Origin: Parapristionchus giblindavisi
Lineage: Eukaryota > Nematoda > Chromadorea > Rhabditida > Diplogasteridae
DNA: 64,000 bases
Reading direction: 5' to 3'
Assembly: GCA_943737045.1 (NCBI GenBank)
Contig: CALSFV010000444.1
Coordinates: 64,501-128,500 of the forward strand
Shown here: positions 35,669 to 46,513 of the stretch, one piece after another
How positions within the stretch are numbered: position 1 is the stretch's first letter
Layout of the letters: each line of letters begins with the position of its first letter
Notes under the pieces: model-generated
Database searches by the model: none
Told to the model about the DNA's origin: nothing
Seen by the model: the letters and a program-made list of their open reading frames with translations, nothing else
Program-made: the position numbers and the translations under genes

Positions 35669-35920
35669 ACACAGAAAAATTGTCATCCACGGAGCGTAAG
35701 ACTTGAACACCAGACCAGTCCAAAAGGGGGCGAAAAATAAAATAAACACGAAAGAAATAGCCGTTTATTTTAGACTTTTATGCTATTCCTTTGGGCTGCT
35801 CGGGTGTTCTAGAGTAGTGCCGAGAAGTTTTATATGCAACACTTTTTGAGCTCAAAAAGTGTTAAATATAGTACTTCAAAGGTGGATAGCTCCGTGGATA
35901 ACACTTTTTTTCTCTGTGTA
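35669..35920. mobile_element. MITE A, interrupted by a second MITE
   Basis: Outer ends ACACAGAAAAATTGTCATCC and the mirrored GGATAACACTTTTTTTCTCTGTGT are related to the ends of the element at 40.87 kb. The CAACACTTTTTGAGCTCAAAAAGTGTTA core is also shared with it. A different inverted-repeat element (35705-35809) splits it. Confidence 0.75.
35705..35809. mobile_element. MITE B nested in MITE A
   Basis: Ends GAACACCAGACCAGTCCAAAAGG and CCTTTGGGCTGCTCGGGTGTTC are inverted. The middle is AAAATAAAATAAACACGAAAG. A second copy of this family lies at about 39829-39962. Confidence 0.7.
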
Positions 35921-36157
35921 TCTTATTTGTAATACAATTCATTCACAGTTTTACTTTTTTTTAAAGTTTTACTCTACATTAATTGTTCTTTTGCATTAGA
36001 TTTCCGAACATGAATAAAAGTGTAAACACTGTAAAGATTTTTTTTAACAATTATAACTTTCATAAGAGGATCGGAGATCTATTCAGCAAGCATTCTTTCA
36101 AACATTATATCTTTCCTAGAATGCGCTCATCTCTCTGGATGACTGTGGATAAAATAT

Positions 36158-36657
36158 GAGATATCGTACATCGAAAAAACATTGGATCATGAATCGCCAG
36201 AAGCACTCTGAGCCACTCTGGTGATTCAACGTCAATTATGGCCGAATGAGACATTTTGGTACTTATTCTTTCTTTTCATTGTTTTTCTTTTCTTCTAATC
36301 TAGTTAGTCCGCGAGAATCATGATAAATTATTGCGTTTTCATAAAATCATGCTGATTCGTAAATGAATAAATCGTTCCGATGATCTCAAATTCCGATGTA
36401 GTGTATCGGAATATTTCCCGGTTTCGCCTCCAGTTTTGTATATCCCTTGAATAATGTTTCAGCTTAGGTTTGTGAAAATGCTATATTTTATCATGATTCT
36501 CGCGGACTAACTAGATTAGAAGAAAAGAAAAACAATGAAAAGAAAGAATAAGCACCAAAATGCCTCATTCGGCCATAATCGCCGTTGAATCACCAGAGTG
36601 GCTCAGAGTGCTTCTGGCGATTCATGATCCAATGTTTTTTCGATGTACGATATCTCT
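36158..36657. mobile_element. Fold-back element, ~170-base arms
   Basis: Left arm 36158-36327 and right arm about 36488-36657 are near-perfect reverse complements (GAGATATCGTACATCGAAAA..., AGCACTCTGAGCCACTCTGG..., ...AGTCCGCGAGAATCATGATA). The ~160-base centre is unrelated. No open frame. Confidence 0.92.
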
Positions 36658-37747
36658 TTAAGATATATTTGGATAAAGTACATATATTTAGATTTGAGAG
36701 GTAGAGAAGAAGAGAATGAAAGAGGAAGAAAAGAGGAAGAAATCAATAGGGAAAACGATAGAGAATCATATAGAAAACATAGGAAAGAAGAGAGGACAAA
36801 TATGATTTGGAAGTGGGTTAAATGGAGTCTACGTCATTATGATAGACGATGAAGAAACATGTAAATGTCAGACTCGAAAGACAGTCAATTGAAAGGAATA
36901 AAGAATATAAGTAGACATATGACTCAATTGAAGATAGACAATGGAAAGAGTACACATGATGTGAATAGTTTCCATGTGACCTTTCACTCTCTCATACACA
37001 TCCTATTTCATAAGAATAAGCTAAAAGCAAAAAACGAAGAGATTCAACGTCAAAGTTGGAAATGAAGAGAACGTTCGAGAAAAGAGCGAAGAGGTAGAAG
37101 AGAGATGAGAGAATGAATGAAGAGAGAGAGTTAGAGTTATGTTAGAGAGAAAGGGAATGAATGAGAGTAGAAGATCGGAATTGGCAGACGAAGGAAGAAA
37201 TAGAAGAAGAAGAAGAGAAGAAGAAGAACATGTGGATAGTTGGTTATATGGCCTTTCTCTGTCCATCTCTCTTTCCATACCTCTTCTCTTTCTAGAATCC
37301 TATATTCTTTCTAACGTCCCTTCATCTCTCAAACTGTCTCTCAGGGCGACCGATCCACAATTCTTTCATAAACATGGTGACCGTTGCGATATGAAATATC
37401 ATACATATTTATGTAACTTGAAAGAAGTAAAGCAGAAAATTTCTGAATATAAATTATGATATAGTCTCAAAGTAGGTTTATACATATCATTCGAAAATAA
37501 GAAGACAAAGAAGATTGATGACAAAGAGAGATAAAGAGAAATAAAGTAGACGTGAATAAAGTGAAGAGTTAAATTCATTCTATTCGTATAAACATTGTTT
37601 CATTCATTCAATGACGTCATTAAGATAATTGTGCAAAATTCATCGATAAGAAAGAGAGACAAAATCTCTATAGAGCATTGATTGACAAGATTCGCGAAGA
37701 TCTGATATATCAGAAACAGATACTTTATCATACACTCACAGAAATAA
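36658..37747. other. Purine-rich intergenic stretch
   Basis: The plus strand is rich in AGAAGAAGAGA runs. Open frames (for example 36643-36852 and 37139-37459) are Glu/Arg/Lys low-complexity and have no recognisable domain or splice context. Confidence 0.5.
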
Positions 37748-38029
37748 CCCTAGCTCATTCATTTACTCCTATGATGCAAAAACTAAACGAATAGGGTTCC
37801 AAGCACTTGTATTTCAGGGTTTTAAAGCCCTAACCTGAGAACCCTTAAATACAAGGATTTCAAACCCAAACCGTTAAAGGGGCTGACACCTTTGTCGACG
37901 GTCTCTTCAACACTCTACGCTCTTTCGTTGTTAGAGAACAGAGAAATAGTGTGCGCAATGAAGAGACCATCGAGAGAGGTCACTTTCCCTTTACGTGTTT
38001 TTTACATAGGAGTACATGAGCTAGGGGTT
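37748..38029. mobile_element. Inverted-terminal element
   Basis: Left end ACCCTAGCTCATTCATTTAC followed by TCCTATG; right end CATAGGAGTACATGAGCTAGGGG. The interior has CCCTAA/TTAGGG-like and GAGACCATCGAGAG / CGACGGTCTCTTC mirrored blocks. No coding frame; MITE-like. Confidence 0.7.
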
Positions 38030-38272
38030 TAATGAGAGTATAGACAAGCCTTAATGAAGATCTTTATCTAAGAAAAAGAAGTAGGTAAACTGTGAAATGT
38101 ATGAAGAAGAAGATTAACTAGAACGATGAAAGAGTATGGCGAACTGTTGTGGTTGATGTAAGAGAATAGTGAGACAAATATATGTACTTATTCAATGATT
38201 TGAACATGAACATGGAAAGAATACTCTATGTGTAAAGAAGGACCATGAGATGAATTCTTCTTATCTAGTGAG

Positions 38273-38310
38273 GTAGAAGGAGAGGGAGAGGGAGAGGTAG
38301 AGGGAGAGGG
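38273..38310. repeat. Short (GGGAGA)n block
   Basis: About five GGGAGA/GGTAGA units, the same hexamer as elsewhere in the window. Confidence 0.85.
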
Positions 38311-38624
38311 CAAAGAACTTTTGTCAACCCATACGGACTCCTCCAAAGTGCAAGAGCACTTTTTTTCCAGAATTTATTCAATCTATTCATCTTTCAATGG
38401 TCAAAATTAGATATAAGAGATTGTTTATGCAAATAAGTAGAAAACAATTAACAAGAAATAGAGAATAGTGAATGAATAGAATGGATATGAGATAAAGAGA
38501 AAGGGGAAACATCTGCCATCTATGTATGACCTCTCTATCTATTGATTAATTTGAATAGATCTTTCCCTCTTTCTAACCTCACACTTCCTCACAAGAATGA
38601 ATTTCATTGTATAATTATGATGTG

Positions 38625-39768
38625 TCACAATATCACGCCAGTCACGAGAGAATTGAGATGAAATAGGAATGAAGCAAAAATGGTGAAATGAGTTAGGACC
38701 ATTTTTGGACATCTCTAGGCATACCCTACCAGAACCCAAAGTCTCATTGTTCAATTTTCATTTTGGGGCTCAACACACCGGTTCGGTAATTCGAAGTCCC
38801 AACTTTGAGCTCGAATTTCTCGCTTCTGGTGAGTTTTAGCGGAAAAGTGCCACAAGAGTGACCCCCGCTCTTTTTTCTTGCTCCATCGATCTAAACAAAC
38901 CAGAGGTTATGAAAATGTCTCTGAACAGAGCTACACTTCGAAGCAAATAACTCAAAAATTTAGGAAAAGGAGGTGCTCTTCTTCCAGTATGTTATTAGTT
39001 TTTCATACGCTTTCACATGAGGGGCTTGCGAAAAAAATACGTTAATGCGTTCGTATGGTTCATCCCCTTGGAAATTTCCTGATGATTTGAAGTCATTTTC
39101 GCCACCCTTAATCTCTCGTTTTACACACTCTCTCTCCAATTCCTTTCCATTCCATTCAATTCGATTCTGCACCGAACGGTCTCGAGCGCGCGGTGCGGAA
39201 TGAAACATATCGTTTTCTCCCTTTATTTCTTTCACTATCCGGCGAGAGAGTGTGTGAAACGAGAGATTGTGGTTGGGCGAAAATGACTTCAAATCATCAG
39301 GAAATTTCCAAGGGGATGAACCATATGAACGCATTAACGTATTTTTTTCGCAAGCCCCTCATTCGAAAGCGTATGAAAAACTTAATAACATACTGGAAGA
39401 AGAGCACCTCCTTTTCCTAAATTTTTGAGTTATTTGCTTCGAAGTGAAGCTCTGTTCAGAATCATTTTCATGACCTCTGGTTTTTTTAGATCGATAGAGC
39501 AAGAAAAAAGAGCGGGGGTCACTCTTGTGACACTTTTACGCTAAAACGCACCAGAAGCGAGAAATTCGTTCTCAAAGTTGGGACTACACCTTACCGAACC
39601 GGTGTATTGAGCCCCAAAATGAATATTGAACAATGAGGCTTTGGGTCCTGGTAGGGCATGCCTAGAGATGTCCAAAAATGGTCCTAACTCATCACCATTT
39701 TAGCTTCATTCCGAAAAATAGCCATTTTATGTCAATTCTCTCGTGACTGGCGTGATATTCAGTGGTAT
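38625..39768. mobile_element. 1.14-kb fold-back palindrome
   Basis: The left half (38625-39170) is repeated in reverse complement in the right half (39225-39768), centred near 39197. Matching blocks are CACGCCAGTCACGAGAGAAT, GACCATTTTTGGACATCTCTAG, CACCGGTTCGGTAA, GAGTGACCCCCGCTCTTTTTTC and GATGATTTGAAGTCATTTTCGCC. Arms of ~500 bases carry only a few differences. The two open frames across it are the same arm read on opposite strands. Confidence 0.93.
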
Positions 39769-39828
39769 CATTAAGTTTTCTGGTTCGGTCATTCACATTT
39801 TGTCACTACTTCAGTACACGAGACCGGA

Positions 39829-39962
39829 ACACCCGACCAGTCCAAAAGGATACGAAAAAATGAAATAAACACGAAGGGACGGGCATTTTATTTTATTTAT
39901 TTATTTATTTTATTTATTTTTCTTTTATTCTATACTTTTGGACTGGTTTTGTGTTTTGAAGT
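39829..39962. mobile_element. Second copy of MITE B
   Basis: GGAACACCCGACCAGTCCAAAAGG at the left and ACTTTTGGACTGGTTTTGTGTT at the right, with AATAAACACGAAGGGACGGGC inside. It is homologous to 35705-35809 and carries an internal (TTTA)n expansion. Confidence 0.7.
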
Positions 39963-40602
39963 AGGGCCCACATTTTCACCTAACAAATGTTTTATATATG
40001 TGTTATATTATATTATTATATTATATTATATTATATGTCATCTTTTTGGTGATCATTATGGTGAGAAACAAATAAATTGACTGACGCTATTTAGCATTAA
40101 CGATCAAAGATAAGAGATAGATATACACGTGGTTCATAAACAAAGATCATCCTAGAGAGACTCACAATATCGTATACATTCATACAAAAAAGAAACGTAC
40201 AATATTTCATATTGTGGATGATGACATATTCTCTGAAAAAAATTCGAACAAAAGATTTCCAATTAGAAGTATGCGAACATTCATTACAATGCTCAACTCA
40301 TTATTACTCCAATCTATTCAGGCATTAACTGCAAATGTTTCAGCAGAATAAGCTCATTTCATAAATTTGATGTAGTACTTCGAGCTGAATATAAGATATG
40401 ATATAATCCCCACGAATTCATTAAGTATAATACAGATAGAATCATAATATAGGAAGAACTCTTTCTCTATCCTCCTCGTTTTGGTGTGTATTATAATGAT
40501 ATCAAACTATTACGATAGAAGTTGAGTGGTTGAGTGATTACATTGATGCTCCTCCTATCATATTGTGTCAGTATCTCATAAAGAAGAAGAAAAGAAGGAA
40601 GG
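39963..40602. other. 5' flank of the acid ceramidase gene
   Basis: AT-rich, with a short (TATTA)n run near 40000-40035. No exon recognised. Confidence 0.5.
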
Positions 40603-43180
40603 ATGAGGTCTCTTCTCTATTCTCTACTTCTACTTATTCCTTATATCACATCAGCTCCTACAGAACCTCATACTGATGAGAATCCATGGGGAGAATATGC
40701 AGCTCATTGTCGTGTAGAGGAACAACCTTATCTATATAGTACTGCTGATTCAACTCAGGTAAGACTATTCATAGTTCCCGATCATGTTTTGAAGCATCAT
40801 ATTTTAAAAAGATGTGAACAGGAGAATATAATGAAGTAGAAAAATATTCTGTATAATAACAATAGGTATACACAGAGAAATAAGTGTTATCCACTGAGAA
40901 TAAGACCTGTGAAGTGTTATACTTAGCACTTTCTATGTCCAAAAAGTGTTAAATATAACACTTCACAGGTCTTATTCTCCGTGGATAACACTTATTTCTC
41001 TGTGTGTAGTGTAAAAGGTCATCAGAATTCTCTCCCATCATCAGTTCAAGATCACAGAGAGGATCTTCATTTATAGAATGACTATTCTTTGAGGTCCAAT
41101 GGCACGATATCGATCTCGATCTTTCTCCACATGATATGTGGAGAGAAGTAGCCACACAATACAAAGAAAAGGTTCAATATTATTCCTCTCATATAACATA
41201 ATCACATCATAAACATGTGAATGTACATTATTCATCACAGAAAATACAAAAAAACTCATACAAAAACTAGGAGAAACTGAAAACGTCATGGGAGCTAACA
41301 AGAAAAGAATGTTTGTAGTAACCTAACAGATGTTGATTAAAAATTAAGATGATGTTAGATTATACCATGGAGTAGCATAACGATGATATGTACATACAAC
41401 GAGTGATTTAATTCAAACGATAAGAATATTTAGATGGTTAGAGGTATTGGAATTGTCCACACTATGGTATCTACAGTTGGAGGAGACGATGCATGGAATA
41501 TGTTACTTGATATCATGTCTGGAGCTCCTGATAAATTCACTCCTCCATATAATGATGAGATTAAAGTGAGAGAACTCAAATATACTTCATAGAATGAGAT
41601 GAATTGTAGGCCATGGCAGATTTGACTGGAATTGCTGTTGAAGAATTGACTCTTCTTAATCTCTTTTATGAAATAGCTAAAGCATGTACATCACTAGTAG
41701 CAATGGATGTTAATGGAAAGATCTATCATGGAAGGTGAGATTGAATCAAACCAATGATCTCTTCATTTCATATTCTTTCAGAAACTTGGACTTTGGACTT
41801 TTCTTCCTTTGGGATACAGAGAAGAAAGAATGGGAACTCACTGATGCTTTGAGGTTTGAAAGCTATCAAGTCAATGAAATATAGATACATTCAGAGACCT
41901 TACTGTTAATTACAACTTCAAGAAGGACGGAAAGACTCTATTCAAGGCTGTGACTTTTGCGGGACATTTAGGAATCCTCACAGGTCAGAAATTTGAAGGT
42001 TAATCTTACAAGGAAGCTGTGCTTATCTATCTATCTATCAATATTATGGAGAGAAAGTGATAAGAGAAGGAAGAAAACGAAATAAAGAAGAGAAGATGAC
42101 AATTGAATCTATTATGTTGAAGCTGTTCGTCCTAATGCATATACTCTATCAACTGATACACGATTTGGATCTACTCTTGATACTCTTACTGATTTCTTCC
42201 TTAATGGACTTCAAGGAAGACAATTCCTTCTCTATGCTTATAGAGATATGTTCACTAATATCGCTACTTTCGATGAGGTCAGACAATATATCTGATGAGT
42301 GAGGAAACAATATTATTGATTAGGCACGCGACTATATCAAAAACCTTCCTCTTTTTGCTCAAGGATATGTGATTATGGGATCAACCGACACAGGAGTAAT
42401 CATCACTCGATCATATAATGGAACTGATCATGAACAAGTATTCATTCATTCATCATCTTCTTTCATAATATCGATTAATTATAGTTCATTGATAAGAAAC
42501 AGAAGAATGGATGGTATGTTCTGGAGACGAACTATGATTGGGATAAGCCTGATATTTATCTGGATGACCGCACGTGAGTCTATTAGAATAAGAAGAAATG
42601 AAGAAAACAACTTGACAAAACATCCCTTCACGAATATCGTAAACAGTGCAAATGTGAGAGTGAGAAGAAAATATGAGAACGAAGAGAAAGTGGAGAGAGG
42701 TTGAGACAATTTAGAAAGAATTAAATAACAGAGAAGACTTTAAAAGAAACCAAGAAGAAAAAGAGAACGATATGATGAGGTTTTAAACCACTGGTCCTCT
42801 AACAAAACCTCACAGTGGGTAATCGATTTTTGTTGACAGAATCCCTGGAAACAATTGTATGCAACAGTTGACACAGAAGAGAGTAAGCAAAGAAGGACTA
42901 TATCAGGTACACAAAGAATCAATGAATATAGACGAGAAAACATCTATTGATTCATCTCTAAAGGGAAAGAGGAAGTAAAATGTAGAAAGAAAGAATTCTA
43001 ATCTTTTATTCTAGGTTCTCAGTAGTAAGACAACTCTTAACAAGGCTACTGTCTATACTGCAATCATGTCGGTATGATGATATAAGTACTCTTCATTATA
43101 TTAACATAGTAATTAAGGTTGATGATGGAACAATTGAGACTTTCCTTCGAACATGTGAAGACCCTTGTTGGTTTGTATAA
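40603..43180 (+). CDS. asah: Acid ceramidase (N-acylsphingosine amidohydrolase) family
   Basis: Lysosomal/secreted N-terminal-nucleophile amidase that splits ceramide into sphingosine and fatty acid; the NAAA subgroup prefers N-acylethanolamines. Signal peptide MRSLLYSLLLLIPYITSA in exon 1 (40603-40758). Exon 2 starts at 41434 after an intron carrying a MITE. Family blocks: FTPPYNDEIKAMADLTGI, LNLFYEIAKACTSLVAMD with the catalytic/self-cleavage Cys (alpha/beta junction), GKIYHGRNLDFGLFLLWDT, FKAVTFAGHLGILTGQKFE, RFGSTLDTLTDFFLNGL, KNGWYVLETNYDWDKPDIYL-DDRT, LSSKTTLNKATVYTAIMSV and FLRTCEDPCW near the stop. All the expected catalytic surroundings (Cys, HGRNLDFG, N in TNYD) are present, so it should be active. 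Which of the nematode asah paralogues it matches cannot be decided here. Confidence 0.92.
40869..41009. mobile_element. Near-perfect MITE A in ceramidase intron 1
   Basis: 52-base inverted arms starting ACACAGAGAAATAAGTGTTA and ending ...AAGTGTTATA differ at one position (CACTGAG versus CACGGAG). TA flanks both ends. The loop repeats the AAAAAGTGTTAAATATAACAC core. High arm identity suggests a recent insertion. Confidence 0.88.
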
Positions 43181-44640
43181 AAGATGTCAACGTACAAATA
43201 AATGCTTTTCATTGTCCGAGAATAAGAAAACATTCGAAATGACGAGAGAAAATCGATTAGAAGTAACTACACAGTGACAAAGTTTTAGAGACGTGCAAAT
43301 AAATAACCGAAAGAGCTACGTGATAAACGAATGTCTCCGCTTCCCGAGACATAATTCTTAATTAAAAAAAACTTTTAAATGGATAAAGTTCACAGCTGAA
43401 TTGTGTCTAATTTTACTATTCCGACTTTCCAGCTATTATGGGAAAAATGCCTTAGGAGAATTTATTAGTTGTTTTCTCGTAGGGCATTTTCAGGCTGCGC
43501 GAAAAACTTTTATTTTATACCGAATTTTTTTTAAAAATTCGAAAAAGAATTTAATCAATTTTTTCTCTATCGAAAATATCAATGCGCTAATTTTTTCTAT
43601 CGCTAAAATAAAAACGCAAGAATTGCAACTGTGTGATTATTAATTGAAGCTGATAAAATATAAATATTTCACTCGAAATTGTCATTTTTGATTCCAAATT
43701 TCTAATTTTTATTAAAATGCCATATTTTTTTTGAAATTTTGCTCCTGTTTTATAAAGGCATTTTTAAAATTTTTGTAAAAGCATATTTCGATTTTTTTAA
43801 AACTCGGGAAAGAAGTGTTCAAAATGGAGACCCATGCATTTACGTTTTCTATATGATTGATTGTTTTAGCGAACTAAATCGTTGTTCAGCACTTGGATAA
43901 CATTACCGAGATTGACTGAAAATTCTAATCAATATGTAAAATCTGCGATGATTACAATCTTTGATGGTGGAAGAGTCGAATGAACTACATGAATTGATGA
44001 GTGAAAGTGAAAAAAATCAGTGAATCAGTGAAAGAATTGGGAGCATTATTTCCATTTTTCATTTCTTTTCGAAAATATAATTTATTCGGAATCAGTTCCA
44101 GTTTTTCAGTTCGCATTGAATGAGGCCCATTCATTAAAGCCTATGTCGAAGTACGATGCTTTTATTAAAAAGTCGACAAATGCTCCGAAGGAAATTTTTT
44201 CGACTTTTTTTAACTCCGATTTTTTTGTCTAGAATAAATTAAAATTTTCGATTATTTCGGTATTCGGGAGACAATTCACTCGCGATTTTTAATCTGTTGA
44301 AATACGGTAATACTTTGTTTTTTGACATTTTTTTTTTCAAAAAAAAGTGAATTTTCACCATTTTGGAAATTTATCGTTTTCCGAAATATTCCGGATAAAA
44401 AATTCCGCACAGCCCTGATTTATAATTATAAAAAGACTTATTTGTTCACGGCGGCTCAATGATAGTAATTAAGAAGCTATTGCCTGAGAAAGAAAGTATC
44501 GCAAACTGAGTGATGATAAGCAGTAAAACATCTAGGTTCTCCCAGCGCGAAAGTTGATTACGGTATATCTGGGCGCTCGCTTCTGACTAGACCTATCATC
44601 GAGTTTTACGATTCGCGAGTCATGCTGAGATGGCTTAGTG
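43181..44640. other. AT-rich intergenic, no gene recognised
   Basis: Long T- and A-runs. The open frame near 43401-43643 has no recognisable domain. Confidence 0.45.
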
Positions 44641-44696
44641 GATAGAGCTTTTGTTTAGCAATCCGAACCTCGTAGGTTCGAATCCCGCCCAGTGCA
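44622..44696 (+). other. tRNA-like (SINE-like) sequence
   Basis: TGGCTTAGTGGATAGAGC matches an A box/D arm and GGTTCGAATCCCGC an excellent B box/T arm. A TTAGCAA loop (AGC, alanine) could be the anticodon. The anticodon stem and the acceptor stem do not pair beyond a few bases, so this is a degenerate tRNA or tRNA-derived SINE head, not a working tRNA. Confidence 0.5.
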
Positions 44697-44964
44697 AATC
44701 AACTTTGCCGATTTTTCGTAATGAAAGAGCATTCAAGCCAAAGTTAAATGTAGGGATCTCTTTTAATTGAACCGCCGTGTTGTTGTTAAAAAATTAATCA
44801 CAAAGTCCGGAAAATAAATAATTATCAGAAATAAATATTCGTACGTATATTTGTGTGCGTATATATTCTGAACCACATTGAGGGTAGCTCATAAACGTCC
44901 AAACCTACCTATTATTTTAAATTTTCATGGTAGGAGAATTCCGAGAAAGCATCACTCAAAATTT

Positions 44965-45115
44965 TGCAATGGGTATATATACTCCGGTATTTTTTCCTCG
45001 CGGGGTACACCGTTGAGTGGTCAAAACTCGCGAGGTACGCCGTCACTTCTACCCCGCGAGGCACACCGTTGCTCTACCTCGCGAGGTACCCCGTCTGTCA
45101 TGTGCGCGCCCCGCC
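44965..45115. mobile_element. GC-rich palindromic-module element, copy 1
   Basis: Border TATACTCCGGTATTTTTTCC is followed by four modules of the form CCYCGCGRGGYACNCCGTY (CCTCGCGGGGTACACCGTT, CTCGCGAGGTACGCCGTC, CCCCGCGAGGCACACCGTT, CCTCGCGAGGTACCCCGTC). It is sharply more GC-rich than its surroundings. The right boundary is unclear (GCGCGCCCCGCCGACC). Confidence 0.8.
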
Positions 45116-45248
45116 GACCTACCGATGGTAAGGCGCACTGTAAGAAATCTCTTCCAACGTTGCCTGCGGAAGTTTTTTTGCATTTTGCTGCTAAGATTGA
45201 ATTAATTGTTTCTTTGTCGATTATTTCGTGTTATTATTGTATTCTGCA

Positions 45249-45652
45249 GACGGCAAACATCGTTCCCCATGTGTTGCTACTGATATTGCCATATTGTTTG
45301 CTTGTCCGAGTGACGCCGCACTGAAGAATTTTAAATCTTTGCAGTGGTTCTCCAGTTTTATAAAGTTCGCCATTCGTGAATATTGCAGTATGGCCGATCC
45401 AAGAGGTAATATATATTTGCATTACACTTTCTAGTGTATTGCTATCATTTTCAAAGTATTTTTCCTGTACGCCATCGAGACATGCATAGTACATAGCCAT
45501 GTGTTTTGAATATAATGTTAATTTGATTGAATTCTTCGTTTCTTCTTGCAGAAGAATATCGGTCTAACCGTATTGACACGCATCGAGAGGAATATCCTGA
45601 GAGTGAAACGATATCAACGGACGAAGAGGAGCCGGTGGTGGAGGCGCTTTGA
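45249..45652 (+). CDS. Unrecognised two-exon coding segment
   Basis: An exon after TTCTGCAG (45249-45404) joins in phase to a second (45552-45652), ending in TGA. The product reads GKHRSPCVATDIAILFACPS, then KNFKSLQWFSSFIKFAIREY and a charged tail DTHREEYPESETISTDEEEP. No start codon is assigned; an upstream exon may exist. Composition is coding-like and more GC-rich than flanking genes. It could be a transposon-derived or orphan gene fragment. Confidence 0.4.
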
Positions 45653-46250
45653 TGAGGTATTATTATATATTACTATTTTTCCGTATTATTTCGTTGCAAA
45701 AAAGTAATCGTTATTGGATTAACCATTTTCAATGTTAATTAATTATTAATAATTAATGCGCGCTGCTTTCTGGACAATAGGAATACATCTCTTACTCCTG
45801 ATGTAAGACCTACTGTAAGGTCCCTGCTGTAAGCTCGATTAGCACGGCTCAGAATTCAAAACTAAACCGAATAAACATAATTCTAACTTGTATGCTGTAA
45901 TCTTGTGTATTCAGGTGCAAGTGTTGCGGCGCCCTTTCGCCAATTCGATATCCTGCCGTGTGAGTAAGAGTATTTTTTCCCAGTGTTTTGTTTTTATTTA
46001 TGTATTATCCCTAAATATGCCGAGGAGGAAACGGGAGAGACAGGGAGAGAAAGAAAGAGCTGGTCTGTAAAATTATTGATTTTTTTAAAAAGTATTGAGT
46101 AACCTTAAAGATAAATTTGTTAATATATTTTATATACAGTATCGGCGTAAACACGGTGTGAAAAACTGGCCGGCGAAAAAGTGGGACACAGAGTGGGCGG
46201 AAGAAATTTTTTAGAGCATACCGTATTCAGAAATACAAAACCTTATCCAT
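45653..46250. other. Intergenic, nothing recognised
   Basis: AT-rich with a GC-richer stretch at 45920-46060 (a short Arg/Glu-rich frame) and no domain. Confidence 0.4.
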
Positions 46251-46405
46251 ACGTGGGCGGTATTGCCGCTAGCGGCAAGACCCACCCGATTTTCTCAAAA
46301 ATCATTCAAAAATGACCCGCGAAGTTAAATTGTTATATTTAAATGCCCCATTTTTACCTCCGACCCACCCGATTCTACGTTCCATCGGTAATGGCCGTCC
46401 ATGTA
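46251..46405. repeat. Dispersed repeat C, copy 1
   Basis: GTGGGCGGTATTGCCGCTAG, CGGCAAGACCCACCCGATTTTC, ATATTTAAATG and CCCGATTCTACGTTCCATCGGTAATGG match in order a diverged copy at 51705-51870. Confidence 0.7.
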
Positions 46406-46436
46406 TGACCGTATCTCTAATGCACTGTTACATTTA

Positions 46437-46513
46437 CCTTACGTGCCTACGCCGTAACCCCCTCCGCCGCCTCGGACACGCGGCGGAGGGGGTTACGGCG
46501 TAGACACGTAAGG
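46437..46513. repeat. Strong GC-rich hairpin
   Basis: 34-base arms (CCTTACGTGCCTACGCCGTA... and its reverse complement ending ...ACACGTAAGG) differ at one position around a 9-base loop. The stem contains GTAACCCCCTCCGCCGC. By far the most stable local fold I see in the window. Confidence 0.93.

Noticed and set aside
36643..37460. Glu/Arg/Lys-rich open frames
   Set aside because: Purine-rich composition produces them; no domain, no exon chain.
38960..39420. Pair of ~124- and 75-residue frames with a shared C terminus
   Set aside because: Again opposite-strand readings of fold-back arms.
44622..44696. tRNA-Ala(AGC) gene
   Set aside because: A and B boxes look good but the acceptor and anticodon stems do not pair, so a functional tRNA is not supported.
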